43,382 nucleotides of DNA from a bacterium (lineage in GTDB: Bacteria; Bacillota; Clostridia; Christensenellales; CAG-138): positions 1 through 43,382 of the forward strand of contig JALFDW010000021.1 in the NCBI GenBank assembly GCA_022778545.1. The letters are read 5' to 3'. The translations under genes were made by a program, and so were the position numbers. The notes beneath the pieces were generated by a model. It saw only the letters and a list, made by a program, of their open reading frames with translations. It did not search any database and was not told where the DNA came from. Numbering within the stretch: position 1 is the stretch's first letter; each line of letters opens with the position of its first letter. This document shows, piece after piece, positions 8,341 to 16,607 of this stretch.

Positions 8341-10074
8341 ATGCACCTTGTAAAGCGCTTTATTTCCTACTATAAACCGCACAGGAAGCTGTTCGCCATC
8401 GACATGGCCTGCGCGTTCATCGTTGCGGTGTGCGATCTGTTTTACCCGATGATCGCGAAAAACATCATCAACGACTATGTGCCGAACCAGAACCTCAGGC
8501 TGCTGCTGGTCTGGTCCGCAGTGCTGCTCGGTATCTATCTGCTCAAGGCAGTGCTCAACTTCGTCATTCAGTATTGGGGGCATGTGGTCGGCGTGCGCAT
8601 CCAGGGCGATATGCGGCGGGACATGTTCCGCCACATGCAGAAGCTGCCCTTTGCCTTCTTTGATGAAAACAAGACGGGCACGCTCCTTTCCCGCATGGTA
8701 AACGACCTGCAGGATGTTTCGGAGCTTGCGCACCATGGGCCGGAGGATCTGTTCCTTTCGCTCATCATGCTCATCGGTTCGTTCATCATGCTCGCCGGCA
8801 TCGACATCTGGCTCACGCTCATCATCTTCGCGTTCCTGCCGGTGATGGTGCTCGTTGCGGCAAAGCTCAGGCAGGGCATGCAGGAGGCTTTCCGCGCCAC
8901 GCGCGTGGAGGTGGGCGAGGTGAACGCCAACGTGGAGACGGCCATCGCGGGCATGCGTGTTTCCCGCTCCTATACCGCCGCCTCCCATGAAAACAGGAAG
9001 TTCGATTCCGCAAACGAGCGCTTTAAGGCGGCGCGCGCTCGCGCATATCGGGAGATGGGCAAGTTCCACTCCAGCATGACGCTCTTTAACGACCTGCTCT
9101 ACCTCATCGTGCTCGTGGCGGGCGGCCTGTTCTTCTATTACGGGCGGATCGACACCGGCGATTTTGCCGCCTATGTGCTTTATATCACCATGTTCCTGAA
9201 GCCCATCAACCGGCTCGTAAACATTTTCGAGCAGCTGCAGAACGGCATGACGGGCTTCCAGCGCTTTGCGGAGATCATGGATCAGAAAGACGAAACGGAC
9301 ACCGGCACCATCGAGACGGATTCGCTTGCGGGCAAGATCGTGTTCGACCATGTGAGCTTCCGTTATGAAAACAGCGACGCGGCGGATGCGGACAGCAAGG
9401 TCATCGAGGATCTTTCCCTTTCCATCGAGCCGGGCAGGACGGTTGCGCTCGTGGGCCCATCGGGCGGCGGAAAAACTACCATCTGCAACCTCATCCCGCG
9501 GTTTTATGAAGCGAATGAAGGCATGATTTCCATCGACGGCATCGATATCCGGGACCTGACCCGTGAATCGCTCCGCCGGAACATCGGCATCGTAGCGCAG
9601 GATGTGTTCCTGTTTAACGGCAGCATCCGCGAGAACATCGCCTACGGCAACCTGGATGCGACGGATGAGGAGATCGTCGAAGCGGCGAAAAAGGCGCATA
9701 TCCATGATTATATCATGACGCTTGAGCATGGCTACGACACCGGCGTGGGCGAGCGCGGCATAAAGCTCTCCGGCGGGCAGAAGCAGCGCATCTCCATCGC
9801 GCGCGTGTTCCTGAAGAACCCGTCCATCCTGATCCTGGACGAGGCCACGAGTGCCCTCGACAACGCCACGGAAATGCTCATCCAGCAGGCGCTCAACGAC
9901 CTTTCCCACGGGCGCACCTGCATCGTTGTGGCGCACCGGCTCTCCACCATCAAAAATGCGGACGAGATCATCGTCCTCACGAAGGATGGCATCACCGAGC
10001 GCGGCACGCATGAGGCGCTCATCGCCGCGGGTGGCATGTACGCGCAGCTGTACCAGTACCAGTTCAGAGAATGA
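8341..10074 (+). CDS. ABC exporter (fused permease and ATPase)
   Basis: This is a full half-transporter of the MsbA/LmrA type (type IV exporter), expected to work as a dimer in the cytoplasmic membrane. Six membrane segments fill about residues 15-310. The nucleotide-binding domain follows, with Walker A GPSGGGKTT, a Q-loop (GIVAQDVFLFN), the signature LSGGQKQR, Walker B ILILDEATSALD and the H-loop VVAHRL. All catalytic residues are intact. The length of 577 is standard. AAGGAGGG lies about 12 nt before ATG. Lipids, peptides or drugs are possible cargo. Its position behind the CotH-VTC-DUF4956 genes could mean a shared role in envelope polymer handling, but a hairpin separates them and the link is weak. 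Confidence 0.93.
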   Translation: MHLVKRFISYYKPHRKLFAIDMACAFIVAVCDLFYPMIAKNIINDYVPNQNLRLLLVWSAVLLGIYLLKAVLNFVIQYWGHVVGVRIQGDMRRDMFRHMQKLPFAFFDENKTGTLLSRMVNDLQDVSELAHHGPEDLFLSLIMLIGSFIMLAGIDIWLTLIIFAFLPVMVLVAAKLRQGMQEAFRATRVEVGEVNANVETAIAGMRVSRSYTAASHENRKFDSANERFKAARARAYREMGKFHSSMTLFNDLLYLIVLVAGGLFFYYGRIDTGDFAAYVLYITMFLKPINRLVNIFEQLQNGMTGFQRFAEIMDQKDETDTGTIETDSLAGKIVFDHVSFRYENSDAADADSKVIEDLSLSIEPGRTVALVGPSGGGKTTICNLIPRFYEANEGMISIDGIDIRDLTRESLRRNIGIVAQDVFLFNGSIRENIAYGNLDATDEEIVEAAKKAHIHDYIMTLEHGYDTGVGERGIKLSGGQKQRISIARVFLKNPSILILDEATSALDNATEMLIQQALNDLSHGRTCIVVAHRLSTIKNADEIIVLTKDGITERGTHEALIAAGGMYAQLYQYQFRE

Positions 10075-10104
10075 CAACCGCATAACCGCATCAATCAGCA
10101 TTTC

Positions 10105-10131
10105 AGGGGAGAACGGTGTTCTCCCCTTTTT
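10105..10131 (+). terminator. Terminator of the ABC exporter gene
   Basis: AGGGGAGAAC pairs perfectly with GTTCTCCCCT around a three-base loop and runs into a T-tract. It is a textbook intrinsic terminator 30 bp after the stop. Confidence 0.92.
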
Positions 10132-10168
10132 GCGTGGGGGATGCAGGGGGTGTTGAGCTGAGGAGAAA

Positions 10169-10530
10169 GCCCTCTCCGTCAATGCCTGACGGCATTGCCA
10201 CCTCTCCCGAAGGGAGAGGCAAGAACGCTCTAATGTGGGTGTGGCGTGGGCATGCCTTGGCTCCCCCTTCGGGGGAGCTGTCACCGCAGGTGACTGACAC
10301 CCGCCCGCAGGCGGGCGTGCATAGCGCCCCTTGCCGAAGGCAAGTCTAGGCGCGGAGTAGAGGGTTGAACGAAAGCAACAACATGATGTATCCCTTCGAG
10401 AGCATAAATGTAGGGGACGGCCTCCGGACGTCCCGCTAAATAAAGGCATCGTTTTACCTGTGCCGTGAAGGTGCGGCGCACCTTCAATATCATGTCCTCC
10501 TTCCCCGGGGAAGGAGGTAAGGGGGACGGG
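10169..10530 (+). repeat. Mosaic hairpin repeat, copy A (M1-M2-M3-M4)
   Basis: This is a noncoding composite repeat built of perfect short hairpins. M1 (10169-10231) contains AATGCCTGACGGCATT and CCTCTCCCGAAGGGAGAGG. M2 (10256-10365) contains CTCCCCCTTCGGGGGAG, GTCACCGCAGGTGAC, CCCGCCCGCAGGCGGG and CTTGCCGAAGGCAAG. M3 (10407-10436) contains GGGACGGCCTCCGGACGTCCC. M4 (10467-10530) contains GAAGGTGCGGCGCACCTTC and CCTTCCCCGGGGAAGG. Five more copies of this family are in the window. Open frames that cross it are artefacts. Confidence 0.9.
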
Positions 10531-10641
10531 CGCTACAAAGCACCAAAATTCCCGCGCATTCGCAGGAAAGCGAAGCCCGAGTGGAGAAAAAAGGGAAAAC
10601 GCGAAAACGAAATCTGTGTTACAAAGGATGGGGTAAAGAAA

Positions 10642-11064
10642 ATGGAACAAATGCGCAATACAAATACAGCGGAGGAAGAACTCCGGGCGATCCGGCAGAG
10701 CTGTGAAGTGCGGCGGCGGTATGCTCTGGTGCAGATGCTTGCGCTTCTCGCCATGGCGGCCGTGGTGATCGCTGTGGCGCTTACGCTCCTGCCGCGGGCA
10801 AACGCTGCGCTTTCGCAGGTGGAAGACGTGGCGGAACAGCTTGCTTCGGTGGATCTTGTGGGCATGGCGGAACGGATGGACGCGCTCGTTGTTCAGAGCA
10901 GCGAAAGCATGGATGAGGCCATGGCCGGGCTTGACGCGGGGCTTGCGGACCTGCACCGCGCGCTTGATGTGGTCACAGGCGTGGACCTTGAAAGCCTGAA
11001 TGAAAGCATAGAATCCCTTTCGGCGATCCTCGAGCCGCTTTCCCGGCTGTTCGGGAAACGGTAA
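10642..11064 (+). CDS. Hypothetical single-pass membrane protein with coiled-coil-like tail
   Basis: I do not recognise a family. The protein has a charged cytoplasmic N-terminus of about 27 residues, one membrane segment (about 28-52, Ala/Leu/Val rich) and an extracytoplasmic helical tail. The tail is rich in Leu, Asp and Ser with heptad-like spacing and may form a coiled coil, as in DUF948-like or chemoreceptor-like membrane proteins. ATG 10642 is preceded by GGATGGGG at 8 nt. The frame stays open further upstream, but that part runs through repeat copy A and is not credible coding sequence. A bidirectional terminator follows. Confidence 0.72.
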   Translation: MEQMRNTNTAEEELRAIRQSCEVRRRYALVQMLALLAMAAVVIAVALTLLPRANAALSQVEDVAEQLASVDLVGMAERMDALVVQSSESMDEAMAGLDAGLADLHRALDVVTGVDLESLNESIESLSAILEPLSRLFGKR

Positions 11065-11082
11065 GCCCTTGTAACGGCAGCA

Positions 11083-11106
11083 AAAAAGCGGCGCAGGCCG
11101 CTTTTT
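11083..11106. terminator. Bidirectional terminator between convergent genes
   Basis: AAAAAGCGGC and GCCGCTTTTT form a perfect stem flanked by A and T tracts. It should stop transcription from both the membrane-protein gene (plus) and the BTAD regulator gene (minus). Confidence 0.9.
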
Positions 11107-11138
11107 AATATGCTTTGTGTTTTTGATAAGCCGCGCCC

Positions 11139-12329
11139 TTATTGTTCCGGTGTGACAGGCGCCAGGCGGTAGCTTAAGACAAACGAAGGGTTGGAATACA
11201 TTTTGTAGAACGCTTTCTTCACGCGTTCAAGCGGGATGCGGCCCGTCGCATAATTGACTGAGGGCAACAGAACTACATATTGCGTGGGGCTGTAGCGTGA
11301 GATCGTGTCGCCGCGCCGCAGGTTGGTTTGCAGCGCATTCTGCAGAAGGCGCATGAGCTTGTCGGACATCAGCTTGTCTTCCGGCTCGCTGCCAACATGG
11401 CTCAGCGTCACAAGCGCGACGAACATCGTTGCGCCAAAACGGCTCAGGCTGCGCATGTGAAGCTGATATACATCTTTGAAGATGGCGTAATCGCACACAA
11501 ATGCGCCCGGGCGGATATCGTTATTGCGGAGCATGGAGCGGATGCTCTCGACGTCCTCTTCCGCGGCGGCGTCGATCTTGAGGAGCTCGTCGTAAAACGC
11601 GAGCATGCCCTCCGGCGGCTGGAAGCTCAGGTGGTTGTAATGCAGCTCTGCAGCGTAATCGTACAACGCGAGCGCTTCGTCGTTGCGGCCGATCTTCAGC
11701 AGCGCCGTCATCAGCTCCAGGTTGAGCATCGCGTCAAACGGGTCCACATCGAGCGCAAGGCGGCAGACGTCAACGATCTCGTCGTAAGCCTCTTCTTTTT
11801 TCAACAGGTCAGCATAGTGGCGTACCGCCTTGAGATACAGGTTATGCAGGGTGACACTGTGCGGAACGACCCAGGCGTCCATGCCGGAATCGGGAAGCAG
11901 CTCGCCCGCGTAAAGATCCATGAATTTCGCGGCTTCGGCGCGCGTTTCCGGCGTTGCCTCATCCGCCTTGAGCACGTTATTGCAGGCTTCTTCAAAGGTG
12001 AAAAGGTCGATCTCGCAGGAGAGTGCGGGGTTCCAGCGGTAGCCGCCGCGCTCGGTGATGATGCAGTCTACAAGATCCGGGCTGTAATCCGCAAGCGTGG
12101 CGCGCAGGCGGCTCACAAGCGTCTTGAGCGCGCTTTCCGGGTTCAGGCTGTTGTCGCCGGGCCAGAGAAGGTCAAGAAGCTCTTTCGTAAGGACGGGCCT
12201 GTTCCGGTTGAGAATCAGATACTCCAACAGAATGATGCGCTTTCTTGATGTGCCCAAGCGCCTTATCACCTCAACGCCGTTTGTGATGATTTCAAAGCGG
12301 CCCAGCATGTAGACCTTTACATATACCAT
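11139..12329 (-). CDS. BTAD-type (SARP-like) transcriptional regulator with GGDEF-like tail
   Basis: This is a DNA-binding regulator. A winged-helix domain of the OmpR/SARP sort (about residues 1-95, 'LLDLLWPGD', 'LVSRLRATL', 'GYRWNP') is followed by the bacterial transcriptional activation domain of TPR-like helices (about 105-250). The last 110 residues look like a decayed GGDEF fold: LRRGDTISRYSPTQYVVLLP matches the pattern around the active site of diguanylate cyclases, but SPTQY replaces GGDEF, so no cyclase activity is expected. The start at 12329 was chosen because GGGAGGAA lies 8 nt upstream; an ATG 18 nt earlier overlaps that site. It is monocistronic. Its target genes are unknown. 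Confidence 0.85.
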   Translation of the reverse strand: MVYVKVYMLGRFEIITNGVEVIRRLGTSRKRIILLEYLILNRNRPVLTKELLDLLWPGDNSLNPESALKTLVSRLRATLADYSPDLVDCIITERGGYRWNPALSCEIDLFTFEEACNNVLKADEATPETRAEAAKFMDLYAGELLPDSGMDAWVVPHSVTLHNLYLKAVRHYADLLKKEEAYDEIVDVCRLALDVDPFDAMLNLELMTALLKIGRNDEALALYDYAAELHYNHLSFQPPEGMLAFYDELLKIDAAAEEDVESIRSMLRNNDIRPGAFVCDYAIFKDVYQLHMRSLSRFGATMFVALVTLSHVGSEPEDKLMSDKLMRLLQNALQTNLRRGDTISRYSPTQYVVLLPSVNYATGRIPLERVKKAFYKMYSNPSFVLSYRLAPVTPEQ

Positions 12330-12475
12330 CAACAGTTCCTCCCGCATATTAACCGAAGAAAGTTACAATGCAACGAAAATGCAATCTGATTTAATGATAT
12401 AGGCAGCGGGGCAAAATAGCAATAGGAAATTGCGGAATTTCCCCAAAAAATGTATATTTTTGCGGAAAAACAGCA

Positions 12476-13120
12476 TCAGAGCAGCTCGATGTTCCGTCCC
12501 TCCGTTCGCACAAGGCCGGCGGCACGCATGTGGCTAAGCTCGCGCATCATTGCGCTGCGGTCCGCACAAACGTAATCTGCAAGCTCTGTGAAGGAAAACG
12601 GGAGCGTGAATGCGCGCTTGCCTGCGCGGGCTGCCAAAAAGCCGAAGCAGCAGAGGAGCTTTTCGCGGATGGTGCGGCAGCTGAGCACTTCGATGCGCTC
12701 GCTCATGCGCACGGTCTTGTCCGCCACAAGGCGCAGCACGTTGCGCACGAGCAGGCTGTGATGGTCACAGGCCTTCTCGCAGCGCCGGATGATGTGGGAA
12801 TAATCGATGAAAACGACCTCGGAAGGCGCGTGAGCCGTGACGAGGATGTTGTCGCGGGCAATGCTTGAAAAGGCGAGCACTTCTCCGAAAATGCCGCCCG
12901 GCATAAGCGATTCAAGGAGCGTCCGCCCACCGTCAAGCTCCATGCGTTCGATGGAGAGCGCGCCGCTCTTGAGGATGCCCACATCCCCGGCATTCCGGTG
13001 GTAGGCGCGCACCGTTTCGCCCGCGGTGTAGCGTTCGGAGCGCGCGCCGAAGCAGAGCATCATGCGCCCGACCTCATCTTCCGTGATCCCACGAAAGAGT
13101 TCCGTTTCGGTTAGCCGCAT
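12476..13120 (-). CDS. Crp/Fnr family transcriptional regulator
   Basis: This is a cytoplasmic regulator with an N-terminal cyclic-nucleotide-binding-like beta barrel (about residues 1-115; 'LKSGALSIERM', 'LMPGGIFGEVLAF') and a C-terminal helix-turn-helix (about 145-214; 'FTELADYVCADRSAMMREL'). It lacks the N-terminal cysteine cluster of true FNR, so an oxygen-labile Fe-S cluster of that type is unlikely. Its effector is unknown. The length of 214 is typical. ATG 13120 has GGAGGAA upstream. It is divergent from reverse rubrerythrin, which makes that peroxide-defence gene its most likely target along with its own gene. Confidence 0.9.
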   Translation of the reverse strand: MRLTETELFRGITEDEVGRMMLCFGARSERYTAGETVRAYHRNAGDVGILKSGALSIERMELDGGRTLLESLMPGGIFGEVLAFSSIARDNILVTAHAPSEVVFIDYSHIIRRCEKACDHHSLLVRNVLRLVADKTVRMSERIEVLSCRTIREKLLCCFGFLAARAGKRAFTLPFSFTELADYVCADRSAMMRELSHMRAAGLVRTEGRNIELL

Positions 13121-13137
13121 AAAATTCCTCCAAACTG

Positions 13138-13178
13138 TTGCAAATGCAATAGACTTTTTGTGTTTTCCATGGTATCAT
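13138..13178 (+). promoter_or_regulatory. Promoter of reverse rubrerythrin with adjacent inverted repeat
   Basis: TAGACT (13150-13155) and TATCAT (13173-13178) have a 17-bp spacer. Just upstream, at 13138-13149, lies TTGCA-AA-TGCAA, an inverted repeat that could be an operator for the divergent Crp/Fnr regulator. It also falls in the leader of the regulator's own mRNA. Binding is inference. Confidence 0.5.
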
Positions 13179-13243
13179 AAAGCAAAGAAAAAGTATAGAA
13201 CGGCTTCGGCCGAATATAGAAAAATGGAAGGAGATTAACAAAA

Positions 13244-13789
13244 ATGAAATTCCGCTGCACGATTTGTGGTTATGTACATGAAGGTCCCGAAGCGCCCGCT
13301 GCCTGCCCGCAGTGCAAGGCTCCGGCTTCCAAGTTCGTCCCCGTTGAGGAGAAGAAACTGGATTGGGCTGCTGAGCATGTTGTCGGCGTAGCCAAGGGCG
13401 TTGACCCGGCGATCATCGAAGGCCTCCGCGCCAACTTCACCGGTGAGTGCACCGAAGTCGGCATGTATCTTGCGATGGCGCGCGTTGCGCACCGCGAAGG
13501 TTATCCGGAGATCGGCCTCTACTGGGAAAAGGCTGCTTACGAAGAGGCGGAGCATGCTGCGAAGTTCGCGGAGCTGCTCGGCGAAGTTGTGACCGACTCC
13601 ACCAAGAAGAACCTTGAAATGCGCGTGGAAGCCGAGAACGGCGCGACCGCCGGCAAGTTCGAGCTTGCGAAGATGGCCAAGGCGCAGAACCTCGACGCGA
13701 TCCATGACACCGTTCATGAGATGGCCCGCGACGAAGCCCGCCACGGCAAGGCGTTTGAGGGCCTGCTGAAGCGTTACTTCGGCGAATAA
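13244..13789 (+). CDS. Reverse rubrerythrin (NADH peroxidase-type)
   Basis: This is a cytoplasmic non-haem iron peroxidase that reduces hydrogen peroxide and protects anaerobes from oxygen. The rubredoxin domain is at the N-terminus (CTICGY and CPQCKA, about residues 5-26), the reverse of classical rubrerythrin, which carries it at the C-terminus. The ferritin-like four-helix domain follows, with diiron ligands in [29 protein letters not shown] and [12 protein letters not shown]. The length of 181 matches the clostridial reverse rubrerythrins, which draw electrons from NADH via a reductase and rubredoxin. A GGAGA site precedes the ATG. Codon use looks biased towards that of highly expressed genes. 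Confidence 0.95.
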   Translation: MKFRCTICGYVHEGPEAPAACPQCKAPASKFVPVEEKKLDWAAEHVVGVAKGVDPAIIEGLRANFTGECTEVGMYLAMARVAHREGYPEIGLYWEKAAYEEAEHAAKFAELLGEVVTDSTKKNLEMRVEAENGATAGKFELAKMAKAQNLDAIHDTVHEMARDEARHGKAFEGLLKRYFGE

Positions 13790-13807
13790 AAGCCATAGCT
13801 TTTCCAG

Positions 13808-13838
13808 GAGGAGAGGGAGCAATCCTTCTCCTCTTTTT
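13808..13838 (+). terminator. Terminator of reverse rubrerythrin
   Basis: GAGGAGA (13808-13814) pairs with TCTCCTC (13827-13833), with imperfect pairing inside, and TTTTT follows. It is a likely intrinsic terminator 20 bp after the stop. Confidence 0.75.
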
Positions 13839-13889
13839 GTATAACGAAAAAGAGCGGGACACGCGCCCCGCTCCTGAAAGCGTTGTGTG

Positions 13890-14474
13890 TTATTTGCTTA
13901 GAGCCTCATTGATCTCTGCAATGTCGCTCTCGGAAAGTTCAGTGCGTGTTTCGGAATCAACGATAATTGTGCCGCCATCATAACCGCTGCCGACCAAAGC
14001 GCCGTGCAGCATATACCAAATCTGTTGTTCCATAGAACCATTTTTATTCTGCCAGCTGTCGTCAACCATAAATTCATCGTATACGTTTCCGTTGGTGTAA
14101 TCTACTATAAGCAGGATGTTATCATAGCCACCGCCATCAACTGCAAAATCACAATCTGCTTTGACAGCCAGAAAATGCACAGACAAACTATTTTCACCAA
14201 GGTTATCTGCGGAGATTTCGATGACCCGCGTGACGGCGAAGTCCCGGGCATCTCCGAAGATGCCCTCAAAGTCTTTTTCCCGCTGGATATAGGCGTCGCT
14301 CTGGATATAGGCGCTCAAATACTCAATCAAAAACTCCTTGACAGAAGTTTCTTTCCCATCCACCACAATGGGAGCGGCAGAAGGCTCATTTGCGTTTGCG
14401 TTGTTCTTCCCGCCGCAGGCGCAAAGGGAAAGTGCCGTCACAAGTGCCAGGAGAAGCGCCGAAAGTCGTTTCAT
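13890..14474 (-). CDS. Putative lipoprotein, hypothetical
   Basis: This is an exported lipoprotein of unknown function. The signal sequence (Lys-Arg, then a Leu/Ala-rich core) ends in the lipobox LSLCAC, followed by a GGKNNANAN spacer. The mature part of about 170 residues begins with a segment (VDGKETSVKEFLIEYL) that reads like a short export-domain repeat, then mixed alpha/beta sequence. The minus-strand start has GGAGGT 9 nt upstream. It lies 143 bp downstream of the zinc-ribbon gene on the same strand and may be co-transcribed with the kinase cluster. AT content is somewhat higher than in flanking genes. Confidence 0.75.
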   Translation of the reverse strand: MKRLSALLLALVTALSLCACGGKNNANANEPSAAPIVVDGKETSVKEFLIEYLSAYIQSDAYIQREKDFEGIFGDARDFAVTRVIEISADNLGENSLSVHFLAVKADCDFAVDGGGYDNILLIVDYTNGNVYDEFMVDDSWQNKNGSMEQQIWYMLHGALVGSGYDGGTIIVDSETRTELSESDIAEINEALSK

Positions 14475-14617
14475 TTGTCATTACCTCCAAAGATGTATTT
14501 GTCATCAATGTTCCCGGAAAGCCGGATGTACCAGCTTAGCCATAATAATTTATGATACAGCGGGGAAAGAGGCAAAACAATTACCCGGCTGCATAGTGTC
14601 AGGGGAATTTTTCCGTT

Positions 14618-15859
14618 TTACTCGAAAAACGCCTTGGACAGGTCAGCGGGATACCCGATCGGATTGTCAATGTCGATCTCATTCCCGGAAAAGACGGTGA
14701 ACGCAAAATCCAACGCCATCGTTCCCGGCAAACGGGCAAACTGCAGGCCGGTGCCATTGCCCTCAAAGGTGCAGTCCGGGAAACCGGTCTTGAAGAAGCT
14801 GTAGTTTGCGGTGTCGTAGCGGAAACCGATGCCGTTATTCCGGAAGATGCAGTTTTCCACGCCGATCATGCCCCCATCCTGCACGGCCGCGCCGATGTCC
14901 CAGCCGGAAAAGGAGCAGCCGAAAATCTGGGCGGAGGCTGTGGAGGAAAGCCCGGTGCCGCCGTTCCCGACAAAGTCCAGATCACACAGCGTCACAAGAG
15001 AAGGGCTGTCCGTGCGGACGGACAGGCTCCCGGCAAAAACGGTGCGCCCGCTGCCGTCGTTGCAACCATAGAGATTCACCGCCCTCGAAGCCATCGTCAG
15101 GTTGCCGGTATAGGTGACCGCGGGCAGATAGATATCCACAATGGTATCCGCCGGGACTTCCGTGTTGATCCGCTCCAGCAGGGCTCTCAAGTCCTCCATG
15201 GTGTTGAGCGGCGCATCCTCCGGCGTAAACGCCTGATGCACGAGGGGGATCACCTCAAAGGTTTGCCTTAAACGGATGGTATCGCCGTTTTTCATTTGCA
15301 GCGTCCAGACAAGCTCGTTCGTGCCGCTTGCTTCGGTAAAGATGACATCACATTCCCGGGCAGCGGGGGAGAAAACCGTGTCATAAACCGGCTCGGAGAT
15401 CTCAAGCGCGCCGTTTTCGTTGGGGAATGCCTCCAGCGTGCAGCTTTCCACCTTGGCAAAGAAGCTTCCCGGGTCTGCAAGCTCCCCGTCCTGGAAAACG
15501 CCGAGCAGGGCCGGGAGGCAGGAGGATTCGTCGGCGGATAAGGAGATAGTCCTTTTTTCTTCAGGCACATGGTTGGCAAGGTCGCTTGAGACAAAGCTGG
15601 CCAGGAGCTCGTATTCTCCGTCCTTGTCGGCATAGGTAACGCTTGCGCCGCCCTCATAAGCTTTCGGGCGGTGGGAAAGGACGCAGGCAAGCACCACCAA
15701 CACCAGCAAAACCGCACAGGAGGCCGCGATCAGCGCCTTTTTCCGCCACGGGCGCGGGGGCTTTACTTCTGCTTTCTCGATCTGGCTTTGGGCGCAATGG
15801 GGGCAGAAGGACGCATCCTCCGGTAGTTCCGCGCCGCAATTTTTGCATTTCTTACTCAT
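14618..15859 (-). CDS. Zinc-ribbon, membrane-anchored beta-helix protein
   Basis: The N-terminus is a small zinc ribbon (CKNCG and CPHC, residues 5-22) inside the cell. A basic patch and one membrane segment (about 40-62) follow. Outside, a domain of about 130 residues of unknown type precedes a right-handed parallel beta-helix (about 230-400). The beta-helix has short repeats such as VNLYGCNDGSG, VTLCDLDFVGNGG, IGVENCIFRNNGIGF and CTFEGNG, as in pectate-lyase or NosD-like folds. No catalytic motif is visible; binding of a carbohydrate or surface structure is possible. It starts 13 bp after the kinase gene. The ribosome site is weak, so translation is probably coupled to the kinase. Confidence 0.78.
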   Translation of the reverse strand: MSKKCKNCGAELPEDASFCPHCAQSQIEKAEVKPPRPWRKKALIAASCAVLLVLVVLACVLSHRPKAYEGGASVTYADKDGEYELLASFVSSDLANHVPEEKRTISLSADESSCLPALLGVFQDGELADPGSFFAKVESCTLEAFPNENGALEISEPVYDTVFSPAARECDVIFTEASGTNELVWTLQMKNGDTIRLRQTFEVIPLVHQAFTPEDAPLNTMEDLRALLERINTEVPADTIVDIYLPAVTYTGNLTMASRAVNLYGCNDGSGRTVFAGSLSVRTDSPSLVTLCDLDFVGNGGTGLSSTASAQIFGCSFSGWDIGAAVQDGGMIGVENCIFRNNGIGFRYDTANYSFFKTGFPDCTFEGNGTGLQFARLPGTMALDFAFTVFSGNEIDIDNPIGYPADLSKAFFE

Positions 15860-15872
15860 AACATATTTGCTT

Positions 15873-16589
15873 TCAAAGTGCCTCCATGAGGCAGAGCACG
15901 TTTTTATATCGCTTTTTGGGGTTTACCATGGTGCATTTCTGGACGATGCGGCCCAATTTGCCGCCGGCCAACTCTCTTGAAGGGTGCTTTCCCGTGAGCA
16001 TGATGTTCAGCAGCACACCAAGAGAATAGATGTCCGCCCGCTCATCCGTCTGAGCAATGCCGTACTGCTCCGGCGCTGCATAGCCCGTCGTCCCCAAAAT
16101 CTGCGTATCGGCGCTGCGCTCGCTTTTGAAAATGCGGGAAGCGTCAAAGTCGATCAAAACCGCCTCGCTGCCCCGCAGGATCACGTTTTCCGGCTTGATG
16201 TCCCGGTGCACCGTACCCATTGCGTGCAGCACCCACAGGGCGTTGCAAAGCTGCAGGGTGATGCTGCGCGCTTCATCGGGGGTAAACACCGCCCCCTCCA
16301 AAAGATAAGCGAGGGAATCTCCCTGTATGTATTCCTCAAGCACCGCCACCATGCCGCTGCATTCCGCCGCTTCCATGATCTGCGGCAGGTTCGGGCAGGA
16401 GATGCTGAGGAGCTTCCGGTAGACTTCCCCATTTCCGCGATAATGGCGAAAAATAAAGCGCGTTCCGTTCTGTTTGTTTTGCAGAAGCGAAACACAGCTG
16501 CGCTCACTGTTTTTGATCGTCCTTACGGTTTTATATTCCGTGCTGATGCTCGACAGTAAATACTGGTAAATGCTTCTCACCTCTCCCAA
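15873..16589 (-). CDS. Small Ser/Thr protein kinase
   Basis: This is a cytoplasmic Hanks-type kinase reduced to the bare catalytic domain (238 residues, no membrane segment or PASTA repeats). The catalytic loop HRDIKPENV, the APEQYG motif and the subdomain IX DIYSLGVLL are intact. The DFG motif reads DFD, and the beta-3 Lys position appears to be Arg (FIFRHYRG); both are atypical, though the alignment in the N-lobe is loose. Start choice is uncertain: TTG 16589 and GTG 16580 both lie in or before a strong AGGTGA site, and an in-frame ATT at 16571 is 5 nt after it. It is divergent from the XRE regulator and upstream of the zinc-ribbon gene, which may encode a partner or substrate. Confidence 0.87.
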   Translation of the reverse strand: MGEVRSIYQYLLSSISTEYKTVRTIKNSERSCVSLLQNKQNGTRFIFRHYRGNGEVYRKLLSISCPNLPQIMEAAECSGMVAVLEEYIQGDSLAYLLEGAVFTPDEARSITLQLCNALWVLHAMGTVHRDIKPENVILRGSEAVLIDFDASRIFKSERSADTQILGTTGYAAPEQYGIAQTDERADIYSLGVLLNIMLTGKHPSRELAGGKLGRIVQKCTMVNPKKRYKNVLCLMEAL

Positions 16590-16607
16590 AGGTATGCAGG
16601 GCGCATA

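Noticed and set aside
10169-10530. Insertion sequence with transposase
   Set aside because: No copy of the mosaic repeat encodes a transposase or has obvious target duplications. A non-autonomous element remains possible.
10465-10641. N-terminal extension of the membrane protein gene
   Set aside because: It runs through repeat copy A, and a strong ribosome site supports the start at 10642.
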